64,000 bases of DNA from Carposina sasakii (Eukaryota; Arthropoda; Insecta; Lepidoptera; Carposinidae): NCBI GenBank assembly GCA_014607495.2, contig CP053168.1, forward strand, positions 496,001-560,000, given 5' to 3'. Below the pieces are notes generated by a model. The model was not told the origin of the DNA. It did not search any database and saw only the letters and a program-made list of their open reading frames with translations. Position numbers and translations under genes: made by a program. Of this stretch, positions 35,126-44,695 are shown piece by piece. Within the stretch, counting starts at the first letter, position 1. Each line of letters starts with the position of its first letter.

Positions 35126-35199
35126 GATTTAGTTTTATATTAACATCGTTTTTTAATGGGATTGGCAAGTATTTTGCTCTCTTGAGGCAAAACCAATAG

Positions 35200-35274
35200 T
35201 ATCGATAGTAATAATGGATCCTTAGTACTATCGATAGATTACAATAATATGGATGGACAACAATACTATCGATA
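35200..35274. promoter_or_regulatory. Three TATCGATA palindromes downstream of TIL copy 1
   Basis: Exact TATCGATA at 35200-35207, 35229-35236 and 35267-35274, with extended similarity (ACTATCGATAG). It starts about 75 bases past the poly(A) signals. Confidence 0.45.
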
Positions 35275-35479
35275 GTACATTCTATATAGGTACGTGATTT
35301 TATGTATTGTTAAAACTGTCTTGTCACCTTCAACGTACATAATAATATGCGTTCACTTCATTGGTTCTTCTGTGCATCATGAACGGACATAGTATAACAT
35401 TGTGCAGTAAATAACTGCTGTTATTTCTCATATATAGGCAGATACCATACCCGAGTTTCCTAAGAACACAAGCGTCTAT

Positions 35480-35865
35480 GTTGATTGGGCTGGTCACATC
35501 TGTTGTGGAGACCGCGCCTCGGCAAGCGGAGCGTTGGACGCTCTCCGACTAGATCAGTGGTTCCCAAAGTGGTCTAGGTGGACCCCCAGGGGTCCATAGG
35601 AGACTCAATGGGGGTCTACGTTGGCGTAAAAAAATGGGGTTTACAATTAATTTGTATGTGGTATAGGCCTGTAGGGGGTCCACCAGAAACAGTTAACTTT
35701 TGAAAGGGGTCTATGAGGAAAAAAAGTTTGGGAAACTCTGGGCTAGATGGACCGATGACTTGAAGAGAGCAGCTGGTAGTTACTGGATGGCGGAAACGAG
35801 AGAAAGCCCCGTGGCGTGCCCTGAGGGAGGCCTACGTCCAGCAATGGACTGCGATAGGCTGATAT
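35480..35865 (+). mobile_element. LINE-E 3' end interrupted by a hAT MITE
   Basis: Left piece: 'gattgggctggtcacatctg', 'ccgcgcctcggcaagcgg'. Right piece: AGATGGACCGATGACTTG to GTCCAGCAATGGACTGCG. The join without the insert matches the uninterrupted copy at 48250-48400. Confidence 0.75.
35555..35740 (+). mobile_element. hAT-type MITE (186 bp)
   Basis: Termini CAGTGGTTCCCAAAGTG and (reverse) CAGAGTTTCCCAAACTT are the classic hAT terminal inverted repeat. The 8-bp target duplication is GACTAGAT (35547-35554) and GGCTAGAT (35741-35748), one mismatch. It has no coding capacity. Confidence 0.88.
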
Positions 35866-36147
35866 CATGTTTTAGTAAAGTAGTTTCCGAGATTGTCCAC
35901 AAACAGAGTCACATCATAATCCATTTGATAATTTTGTGCAGTTTCTTACATCGCAATATATCGCCATATCATGTACGCTTGTCTGGTCACTGGGCAAGTA
36001 AGTCTAATAGGCATTAATATCAAAACTACATTAAATTGTATTTAATGCGTTAATGCGTAACCAACAAAAACAGATTAAGTGAAATATAAATTGAAACAAA
36101 TGGGTTCTAGTAATATTACCCATGTTACAACATTTGTACGCAGAATA

Positions 36148-36456
36148 TCTATACATATAATAAAAATGTAACGGATCGCTGTCTGTACAAGGAAGATATA
36201 TTATGAGAAAAAATATTGTAGAAGACCTTAATCAACGCAGTAGTACCCAAAACGATGATTTTTAGAATTTTTGTCTGTTTGTCTAATCTCATAAACGGCT
36301 GAACCGATTTCAATGCAGTTTTCAGGAATATATTGTGACAGATCCCACTTAGCATATAGGCTACTTTTTATCCCGGGAAAATGTTTTTATCCCGGATAAT
36401 TTCGACATTTTGTTTCTTCTGTAGTCCACGCGGACGGAGTCGCGGGAGTCCACTAG
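36148..36456 (+). mobile_element. Helitron-like element, complete (309 bp)
   Basis: 5' TC after A (36147), 3' CTAG (36453-36456) before T. It contains 'ggatcgctgtctgtacaagg', 'gtagtacccaaaacgatg', 'ggctgaaccgatttc', 'atataggctactttttat' and the GTCCACGCGGACGGAGTCGC end. No target duplication is visible, as expected for Helitrons. Confidence 0.8.
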
Positions 36457-36709
36457 TCTATTAATACATATACAGTTTCTTAGTATCCATAACTCAAGTC
36501 GAGTCGACTAAGGGATAGAGGAATAAGATTAGTCTTTTATTCCTATATAACTAAGGAATAGCGATGAACAAGCAACTTGCAACTGACCTTGCTATGCCTA
36601 TACGTGGTTTTAGAATCTCCCGCAGTTCTAGCCACCGGTTAAATAGATTTATTTTTTTGGAGCACATCTGTGTGCATCTATGTATGTAATTTTTACATAG
36701 GTAGGTATA

Positions 36710-37948
36710 TAAGGTCTATCCAAAATTATTATTATTATTATTTATTATTATATGTAAACAGGCAGGCAGTTGAGGCAACTGATTTTGCCTGTATCTGAAT
36801 GTTCTCTTCTTAGGTTTTTCTATGTTCTTTAATGTGTTTGTCAAGTTTGTTTTTGAAATTATTGACAATTGGTGCCAAAACCACTTCTTCTGGTAGTTTG
36901 TTCCAAGGGTTCACTACCCTGTTGGTAATAAAGTTTTTGCGGGGATTGCTATGTGAGATGCCTGTGCTAAGTTTTAAATTATGACCTCGTAGTTTTGTAT
37001 TTTTATTACGCTCAAACATTCTATGAAAATCTTGTAAGTCATATCTCTGTGTTAGAATTTTGTATGTTTCAATAAGATCTCCACGTTCTCTACGTTCTTT
37101 CAGAGTTGTGAGGTTCAATGTCTGCAATCTTTTTTCATATGTGAACTTTTTTAGCTTCCTCGGTATCTTAGTGAAACTGCGTTGTACCTTTTCAAGCAAA
37201 TCAATGTCCTTCACTCCAGACCTGAAAAGCGTATTCCAAAGTTGGGCGAATGTATGTCTTGTAGATCTTCAGCATAAGGTCTGGGGTTAAGATACCGAAG
37301 GCCTTTCGCACAAGGTAGATGAAGCTTCTTGCTTTTTTGGTAATGACTGTTATGTGATCTTCCCATTTAAGATTCTCGGAGATCTTTACACCCAGGTCGG
37401 TCTGTACTTTGACTACTTTAAGTTGTGTATTAATCAAGTTGTATGCAAGATGTGGGTTGCGATTTCCTATATGTAACACGGTACATTTTTCAACATTAAG
37501 GTTTATGAGCCATTGTTTCGACCAGCTTGCCACTTTGTTCAGGTCTGCTGTGAGTCGGTCATAATCCACCAAGGGGTTTGCAAATATCTTTGTATCATCT
37601 GCAAAGATGCTAACATTGCACTCAAGGCATTTAGGAAGGTCGAAAGTGTAAATAATATACAGAACAGGGCCAAGAACCGATCCCTGTGGCACACCGCTAT
37701 TTATCTCGTGCTGCTCTGAAAGCGCTTCGCCAATTCGCACTCGGTAGGTTCTTAGGCGTAAGAATGCCTCGATCCAAGTCAGCAATTTTCCCCGTATACC
37801 CACAAATTGTAGTTTCTGTAGCAGTCTTAAAATTGATGATTATATTTTTTTTTTCAATATTTCGGAGTTGGTCCCATAGTGAAAGTTGGTTCTTTTTACC
37901 TACCTAGTTTCGTGTCAAAAGATGATCACTAATTTTGGATAGACCTTA
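36710..37948. mobile_element. Segment bounded by exact 19-bp terminal inverted repeats, carrying a LINE
   Basis: TAAGGTCTATCCAAAATTA at 36710-36728 is the exact reverse complement of 37930-37948. The repeats have the form of DNA-transposon ends, with TA as a possible target duplication. Most of the interior is a minus-strand LINE fragment, so a small MITE was probably invaded by the LINE. Confidence 0.6.
36810..37830 (-). mobile_element. CR1/L2-like LINE reverse-transcriptase fragment, frameshifted
   Basis: The open frame from about 37830 carries SGVPQGSVLGP and the FADD catalytic box (residues 36-46 and 67-70 counted from 37803), then DLGVKISENLKWEDH, and LKIYKTYIRPTLEYAFQVW. At about 37205 the frame shifts; the continuation DIDLLEKVQRSFTK...RRERGDLIETYKIL...NRVVNPWNKLPEEVV ends at a stop at 36810. 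The order is that of the RT palm and C-terminal region of CR1/L2-type elements. The 5' part (endonuclease, RT fingers) is missing and a (TTA)n tail lies at 36726-36760. It is inactive. Confidence 0.85.
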
Positions 37949-37950
37949 TA

Positions 37951-38080
37951 CAGGGTGTAACAAAAAGGGTATGTTAAGCGAAAAGCTATGTAAATAGCCT
38001 ACTATAGAAAACCTATCCACAAAATTTGTGACTCGAAATCACATTTTTATTTTTCAAGATTGTATGAAAAAGCTGAAGGA
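37951..38080 (+). mobile_element. MITE-2, left half
   Basis: CAGGGTGTAACAAAAAGGGT then 'aagcgaaaagctatg' and 'ccacaaaatttgtgactcg'; stops inside the element. Confidence 0.7.
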
Positions 38081-38269
38081 TGTTACCGGTCCATTCTTTG
38101 AATATGCTGTCATTTATTTCTCTCCTTTTTTTCAATGTTCATAGTTCGTTTCTTAGAATTAGTTTAATTACACGCACATTTTACCCTGTATTTCCAATTT
38201 CTCTTTACTTGCTTGGCTTGCTAAGCTTGCCATTGTACATGCATATCTTCTTTTATCTTGTATGCTATA

Positions 38270-38320
38270 TTCTTTTGTGTGTGTACAATAAAGAATAAGA
38301 ATAACAAATAAATAAATATT
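38270..38320 (+). mobile_element. Non-LTR-like tail 'TGTACAATAAAGAATAAG'
   Basis: The same tail motif occurs near 725, 14104, 62431 and 63398. Here it runs straight into the splice acceptor of TIL copy 2. Confidence 0.5.
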
Positions 38321-38324
38321 ACAG

Positions 38325-38560
38325 TTATGATCCCCTGTCCCGTCAACACTAAATCCTATGCCACCGGCTGCGACCCGGTCACTCCTCCAGCGACCTGCAC
38401 CAACCCGCACCCAGTGGAGAATACAGCATTGAAGCTATGCGACTACTCGGCCTGTTACTGCAAAGCTCCCCTTGTGAGAGATCGCGTGACCAACGAGTGC
38501 GTTAAATTTGAGGACTGCTCTCCTAACCAGCCCAAACCGGATCCACCATTAGAGTATTGA
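38325..38560 (+). CDS. TIL-domain exon, copy 2 (orphan or alternative terminal exon)
   Basis: An acceptor ATTACAG at 38318-38324 opens a 236-base exon in the same phase as exon 2 of copies 1 and 3, ending in TGA. It keeps all eight TIL cysteines and the family landmarks PCPVNT, CDYSACYC, APLVRD and EDCSPNQPK, with no frameshift or stop, which argues for recent or continuing selection. Predicted P1-P1' is Lys-Leu. The junction codon would be Phe instead of the Cys found in the other copies if joined to a copy 1-type exon 1, so the N-terminal cysteine would lose its partner. No signal-peptide exon is visible between 35.1 and 38.3 kb; that space is filled by LINE, Helitron and MITE sequence. The acceptor sits directly behind a transposon-like tail and has a poor pyrimidine tract. 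It could be an alternative last exon of copy 1, a gene with an unseen exon 1, or a fresh pseudogene. Confidence 0.6.
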
Positions 38561-38648
38561 AAATTTGATTCAAGATTATAACAACATTCATCATGTTCCT
38601 GTCCTTATCGCATTATTTTTGGAGTCGGCGCAAATCTTTCGAAGCCTA

Positions 38649-39002
38649 CAGGGTGTAAAAAGACAACGATGTTTTTTGATACCTCGTATTCTTTGTAAGA
38701 TTACGATCATTTTCTTCTATGGAATCAACCCTGGGATACGACAAAACGAAAATTATTCGTTTGACGCTAAAAGTACAAATGTACCTACAAACCTAACATT
38801 ATATCATGGTATCTTTGAAAAAAATGTTTGTTAACCGATTACAGATGGATTTATGTAAAAAAAAAAGATAATATTAATGTAACTTTGCACCTCAATATCT
38901 TGAAAACCCGTGGTTTCCCAGGGGTGCTTCCATAGAAAAAATTATCGTAATGTTACAAAGAATACAAGGTATTAAAAGAACAGAGTTGTCTTTTACACCC
39001 AG
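38649..39002. mobile_element. MITE-3 foldback element (354 bp)
   Basis: TA-flanked (38647-38648 and 39003-39004) with long inverted halves of about 90 bp: CAGGGTGTAAAAAGACAACG at the left mirrors CTTTTACACCCAG at the right; both halves hold 'ttacgat' and 'tctatggaa' blocks. The latter resemble a block inside MITE-1, so the families are related. Confidence 0.8.
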
Positions 39003-39015
39003 TATATTGCCAAGG

Positions 39016-39120
39016 ATTGACGTTTGTTTAATAGCCCGCTGCCTGACGCCAAACCTCCTCGGGCTAAGTGACAATTTTGGAATATTAAAATTGGTACATA
39101 AAATAAATTCAGTGCATGAT
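39016..39120 (-). mobile_element. SINE-A fragment
   Basis: 'gcccgctgcctgacgccaaa', 'ctcctcgggctaagtgac' and 'aaataaattcagtg' are SINE-A body in reverse. Confidence 0.55.
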
Positions 39121-39250
39121 ACCTTTCCTCAAATGTAAAATGTTCCTACAAGATGTAGGAGTAGGCTAAATAAATGATGAAGTCAGTCTCGTGTAAGCTT
39201 CGCTAGAATACTTCAGCTGCATATAGTCCCGCGAGCAACGTCACCGATCT

Positions 39251-39388
39251 CACGGTGCGTGATTTCGCGGACGGACGCGGACGCGCCGACGGCTACGCAC
39301 AGACGCGTCTGTTTTACCACGGACGCTCCGTTTCCCACGATCCGTGGTGCGGGCTGGTGCACGTCCGTCCGTAATATCACGCACCGTG
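39251..39388. mobile_element. GC-rich foldback element (138 bp)
   Basis: CACGGTGCGTGAT at the left end is exactly mirrored by ATCACGCACCGTG at the right, followed inwards by further mirrored CGGACGGACG blocks. It stands out as a CpG-rich island in AT-rich DNA. Confidence 0.7.
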
Positions 39389-39436
39389 GGAACCCACCTT
39401 AATACAACGCCGCGTTAAACTAAACGTTGTGTAGGG

Positions 39437-39850
39437 TATCTATAATAATAATAAGCTTTATTTATTTCCCTAAATAATAATACATACAATATTTTTGGAA
39501 CGAAGTTCCTTACGGCAGGCTTAAAACCCTTAGCCGAAGGAACTTCGTTCCTACCTGGTGTCCCACGACACCACACGAATTTTTTTTTACTATCTATAAG
39601 TCTTGAATAGAAACCCCTGATTGGGTAAAAGCCTCCTCCAGTGCTGTCCAACTTTCTCTGTCTTTAGCTCGTTCAAGCCATTCCTTTCCAGCTGTGTATA
39701 TAATTTTGTCACTCTATCGTTTTATCGGTCGTCCTTTCCGTCTTTTCCCACTAGGTCCAATCTATTTTGTTGCTTCTACGGTCCATCTTTTGTCCCTGTT
39801 CGTGCTACACAGCCCATCGCCATTTTAACCTGTAGACTGTGGTGCAGGAC
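39437..39850 (-). mobile_element. LINE-H 3' end with hairpin in its 3' UTR
   Basis: Minus translation near 39610-39760 gives GKRRKGRPIKR and GKEWLERAKDRESWTALEEAF, a LINE reverse-transcriptase C-terminus with a stop in it. The 3' UTR has a perfect 15-bp inverted repeat GGAACGAAGTTCCTT (39497-39511 and 39537-39551) and ends in AATAAAGC(TTA)n. The plus-strand open frame here is a shadow. Confidence 0.7.
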
Positions 39851-40039
39851 ATCGATTACTTTTGTCCTCTTCCTTATAAGATCACTTCTTATTTTGTGCA
39901 ATCTACGAGTAAGGGTATCTACAAGTATAGTAATACTGCAGTTCTGATGCAAATTGTTATATACTCTTTGGTTCTGACTAGTTCAGAAACATAGCCGTGT
40001 CTATGTGTGGTACAGCATTTACAGAATCTTACTAATATT

Positions 40040-40281
40040 ATAATCCTACTAATATTTTATAAACGCGAAAGTTTGTAAGTATGGATGGATGGATGGATGG
40101 ATGTTAGTACTTTTTCATGTAAAAACGGCTGGAGCGATTTTAATAAAATTTGGAATGGACTTAGCTTACACCCTCGATTAACATATAGGCTAATTTCATC
40201 CCGGGAAAATATTTTCATCCCGGATAATTTCGACATGTTTGTTCTGCAGTCCACGCGGTCGAAGTCGCGGGCGTCCACTAG
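40040..40281 (+). mobile_element. Helitron-like element with GGAT microsatellite
   Basis: Head 'tttataaacgcgaaag', (ATGG)n at 40081-40104, 'ggctggagcgattttaat', end GGGCGTCCACTAG (40278-40281) before T. Confidence 0.7.
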
Positions 40282-40641
40282 TAATTAATATGTTACTGTT
40301 AACAGCCAAAATGTGTGCAAAACAGCAAGGCGAAATGATGGATGTGGGCTAACTGCCACATGGCTCAGTAGAGATCGGATGCAGATCGTCATTGAGCACA
40401 TATGGCGTGGAGCAGTGATTATGCCACCCACCCTAGAGTAGTAGATTTTTGCAATTGTAAAGCTTGTGCAAATCACATCGTGTTATATTTATTTAGGTGT
40501 TGGTGAACGCAGTGTGATTTTCGGAATATTTTGACAACACGGGAGGTGCTGCTGCCCACTTTTGGGAAACCTTTAATCGCTTACAATACTCACGGACAGA
40601 CATGGGGTGGTGCTATTCTGCTCTGCCGACATCTTCTTCTA

Positions 40642-41033
40642 TCTATACATATAATAAAAATGTCACGGATCGCTGTCTGTACATGGAAGATATATGAGAA
40701 AAAATACTATACGATACCTATCAACGCAATAGTACCCAAAAGAATTGTTTATGAAATTTTTGTCTGTTTGTCGGTTTATCTGTGCGTTTGTGCACGCTAA
40801 TCTCAGAAACGGCTGAACCGATTTCGATGCAGTTTTCAGGAATATATGTATTTTCACAGGTCCCACTTAACATATAGGCTACTTTTTATCCCGGAAAATC
40901 TTTTTATCCCGAATAATTTCGACATTTTGTTTTTTCTGTAGTCCACGCGGACGGAGTCGCTGGCGTCAACTCGTTTACTTTCTGTAGTCCACGCGGTATA
41001 ATACTACACGGATAGTACGCTGGCGTCAACTCG
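40642..41033 (+). mobile_element. Helitron-like element with duplicated 3' end
   Basis: TCTATACATATAATAAA start after A at 40641. The first end GCGTCAACTCG stops at 40973 and a second copy of 'GGCGTCAACTCGT' follows at 41024-41034, after a partial repeat of 'gtagtccacgcgg'. CTAG has become CTCG in both. Confidence 0.65.
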
Positions 41034-41109
41034 TCTACTAACATATTATACACTGGTATACTATAGAATAAAAACTTTAATGATAATTTGCTTTGTGTAC
41101 ACGTGGTGC

Positions 41110-41340
41110 TACTATGCTGCCCTGGGAGTGAAAAAAACGATACTAGAGCTGCTTCTCTTCCCGGGCATACTGTACAAGTCAGTTGACAATAGGGTCTTGG
41201 TGTTTTGTAGGCGATGGGCTGACCACCTGTCACTACTAACCGAACTTGTACATCTCAATTATACCCTAAATCGGCCCTTGGTGCTCTGCCTACCCCGTAA
41301 GGGATAAAGGCGTGATTGTGTGTATGTGTGTGTGTGTGTA
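41110..41340 (+). mobile_element. SINE-B, long form, with TG-rich tail
   Basis: 'gctgccctgggagtg', 'GGCGATGGGCTGACCACCTG', then a deletion, 'cggcccttggtgctctgcc' and a (GT)n tail at 41315-41339 in place of ATGT. Confidence 0.65.
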
Positions 41341-41344
41341 TAGG

Positions 41345-42725
41345 TACACGTGGTTCGCAGTAACACGTGGGTAACTTACTCATCATTTTATAAGATTTAA
41401 AAACTCAAAACAGTGTTACAATCGAGATTCGATTATTTCTATATCGATTAGAAATCGTTCAAATGCACATTAGGGACGAAAGCAATCGTTAACTGGTAGA
41501 TAACGTGCCTAACACACATAAAACTTAGGTACTTCATATACAATGGGCCATTTTCGGTACATTTTTGATCTGAAACGCGACCGTTAACTAACCGTGAAAG
41601 AAATACGATGCTCAGAAATATCTACTTACCGCCTTACCGCTTTATTACTTAAATTAATTTTAGTATGAACAATCGCAAGCATGACATACTTAATAAGAAC
41701 AAATGTCTGTGGTATGCTGCAATGTATGTAATTACCACGCACTAAAGTAACTACTATTACGAGTACCCCTTTCTGTAAACGGTTGCGATGCGGCTGAAAA
41801 TTTCACCGAAGAGTCCCCAGGACGCTTAGAAAAATGTAATATAACCTGCAATAATACAGGATGGATTTGAACCTGAGAACAATGAGTAAAGCATAGAAGT
41901 AACTGAATTTTGACTAATATCGTCGTCGCTGTTTTTTTATACGCTCATAACTGCATTAGAAAGAGACAGATGTAGGTTGCTCAAAATGCAAAACGTACCA
42001 CAAAGCAAACGTCAATTTGGTTACCTTTCCTTTGTTCCTTGGCTACCTTTCGTACATGATACTAAGTTAAAAAGCTACATAACGTGTCAAGTTTTTGTCT
42101 ATATCTTTGTTCATCGTATTTTACCGTATAATGTCTAAGACAAGATACGCTTTTAAAGTCATAAAGCTCTTTCTATGCTTTAGTCATTGTTCTGAGATTT
42201 CAACCGTTATTTGTGTAAATTTTACGACACTCTGTAATGTTTATCTAAGCACGCCAAGGGACAACTTCAGTAAATTTTTCAGCTGAATCGAATAAGCCTT
42301 GCATATTTGTTAAAGTTACGCATGTTGTTTATTTGTTTTTATCGGATATATTATTACTTTGCTTATTCCCATAAAGTAATTTGGTAATTAAATGTTAAAT
42401 GTGGTTCTACCGATTTTGCGACTCGCTTATTTCTGCGATGTTACCTATTTGAATAAAAAAATAGCGTGTAGACTTAGGAAAAGATATAATATGTAGGCAG
42501 ATGGGAAGGTAACATAATTTATCGATATAGGTGCGTTATTTTCTGATATCTATGTTCGTCATAGATATATTTCCTTCTAAGGAGACCGTTATTTAGCGAA
42601 TTCGTGAAGTGACGTAATAAAATCTTGGTGCTGTTATGTTACGAGTCTCAAATTGTGTGTATCATCGTGAATATTATTATATTGTCTCTATTGTTTCGCT
42701 GAACTTACCCCTTCTTACCTCTTAC
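41345..42725. other. Intergenic DNA, nothing recognised
   Basis: AT-rich sequence without a recognised repeat. Small open frame 42095-42286 has no family features. Confidence 0.4.
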
Positions 42726-42729
42726 ACCC

Positions 42730-43100
42730 TGTATAATAATAACTTTCTTTATTTAGGCATAAAAAACCCATAAATGTCACATACAAAAATACGAATAAAA
42801 AAATGATACTAATATATCACAGTCATTTACGATTCGCGTCCCTGTGAGCGGAAAGCCAGTAATTAAATATTGGACTGGTCATGTCCTCACTGACAGCCTC
42901 TAATATGGTATTGCCAGAATTACGCAATCTCTCCCAAAAGGAGGATATGCGAGACCTGACAATTGCGAAAAAGTCTGGCACTCCCGCCTCGGCAAACATG
43001 CCCGAAGCACTGCAGTATCTTGGTAACCGCATAAGGATCCGAAAGGCATCATTATACTGTTCATCTATATATTGTATAACATTCTCTAATATAACTTCTC
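42730..43100 (-). mobile_element. LINE-I 3' end
   Basis: Minus translation YNDAFRILMRLPRYCSASGMFAEA continued by RSRISSFWERLRNSGNTIL and SPIFNYW is a known C-terminal motif of insect non-LTR elements. It stops at 42823, and a 3' UTR ends AATAAAGAAAGTTATTATTA near 42735. It is truncated at the 5' side. Confidence 0.7.
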
Positions 43101-43142
43101 ATAACTATAACCTATTCATCTATATATTGTATAACATTCTCC
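43060..43142. repeat. Short direct duplication
   Basis: 'tcatctatatattgtataac' plus 'attct' occurs at 43060-43084 and again at 43118-43142. Confidence 0.7.
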
Positions 43143-43669
43143 ACACAATATAAGTGTTCCTAATACAGGAACTATTCATCTTGTTAATTAAATTATATTG
43201 CATACCCTTGTATAATAGTGTAGGTACCAGAAGTTTTTCAGACCCATATTTTCTTCTTCATTCACTTGGTGAACCTGTGCGGGGCTTGAAATACATCAGC
43301 AGCTGCATCTTCTTACGATCATGTCGCAAGAGTCGACTAAGGGGACGGCCCCACAGAACAGATGTAAGACACGGACCCGTCGTAGTCGCGGCGCCCGTTT
43401 AATCCACTTTCATACAAAATGTATACATCCGTCGCGACGTAAGATATACAGAAAAGATGGAACGCCAGACCATAAGGAACTCAGGGTCGATCTGTCACGT
43501 GATGAGCAACTTATCAACATGTGTCTCCATTATGCTGAACATGGCTGTAATCTCACAAAGCAACAGTCACAAATAAATAAATTTGAATTCTCCTTCATGA
43601 TACTGCAGTTCTAGCCACCCATGGAGAAGTACTCCATGTAGTCACCCTATTTTGTGTGCAGTTGATATG

Positions 43670-43795
43670 ATCAGTGACAAGTTGCTAGCTTATCGCCTGA
43701 GAGTATGCTCATGTTGCTAAGTCCACTCTTACGTCATACACGGAAGGAGATGTAGCTAGTGTACCCATATTCTAGTAAAGCTGCGCATCAGCACA
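43670..43795 (-). repeat. Repeat family Q copy, reversed
   Basis: 'gatcagtgacaagttgctag', 'cttatcgcctgagag' and 'ctgcgcatcagcac' are the reversed family. Confidence 0.5.
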
Positions 43796-43799
43796 AAAA

Positions 43800-44640
43800 T
43801 GTCAAAACACTAGCAAAAGAATCGTAACCTTTTAATACCGAACAAACCACGAGTTGTTTACATCGACTGTCACGAAATATCGGATAGCAAAAAAGAACCA
43901 AACTATGTACATAATAAAAAAAACTGAAAAGAAAAAAACAAGCACTTAGATGTCCGGTGGTCTAGAATTCTATAATTTTATTATAGAATGAATACTAGGT
44001 ATTGAAGAAAATAAAATATTTTCTAATGATGTAACATACTCGTAACAACTGAACAACCAGGATCCATTGAAATATTAGCTTGGCCGTCGGATAATGGATC
44101 CCGACTGTTTAGTTTTTTTATTTTATACTTTTTTGTTATGAGTACCTAGCTACTAATAAGTAGGTATGCTTCAAGAAACATGCTCAATATGCTCGACAGC
44201 AAGAAGTTTTCGTCTTGCTGCTATCTAAAAAGTTATATGTGAGAATGTTTGTTACGCAACTTTCAATCGATATAGATCCTAAACGGTTGGTCAAATCGAA
44301 AAATGTTGAGAGAAACCTAAACATGATTTTTAAATACCTATTCAACGATACCCCACTCGATATAGTTTGTCAACTTAATTTTTTTTTTTTTTTCACAATA
44401 TGGCGTCCAGTAGTCGCCATATTGGATTTTTACTAACGTCATGTCTTTAATGACACTCGCCAGACTAAGAGGAATCTATTGACGTATGAATCATAAAAAT
44501 CGGCCCAGGCGTTTGGTCTTTGTAGTGCTTCAAAGTAACATACATACATACATAGGCTGTTAAACACAATACCACTCCTTTGCGTCGCGCAGTCGGGTAA
44601 AAAAAGCAAAAACAACTTGAGAATAAATCGTTTGTATATA
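43800..44640. other. Intergenic DNA, nothing recognised
   Basis: AT-rich; contains a T run at 44380-44393 and a short mirrored 'aatatggcg...cgccatatt' pair (44398-44423). Confidence 0.4.
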
Positions 44641-44642
44641 TA

Positions 44643-44655
44643 TTATTTCTTATTT
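44643..44655 (-). terminator. Poly(A) signals of TIL copy 3
   Basis: Two minus-strand AATAAA hexamers (44655-44650 and 44648-44643) lie about 40-55 bases past the TAG stop at 44698-44696. Confidence 0.55.
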
Positions 44656-44695
44656 GTTCCTGAGACAAACATAATTAATAACTTTTAAAAATAAA

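Noticed and set aside
39621..39947. 108-codon plus-strand open frame with hydrophobic stretches
   Set aside because: The opposite strand encodes a LINE C-terminus, so this is its antisense shadow.
42823..43153. Host gene on either strand
   Set aside because: The minus-strand peptide has the PRYCSASGMFAE motif of a LINE C-terminus; the plus-strand frame is its shadow.
43321..43614. 97-codon open frame rich in Arg as a gene
   Set aside because: It starts within repeat family Q and has no domain; the CpG-rich part looks like a transposon end, not verified.
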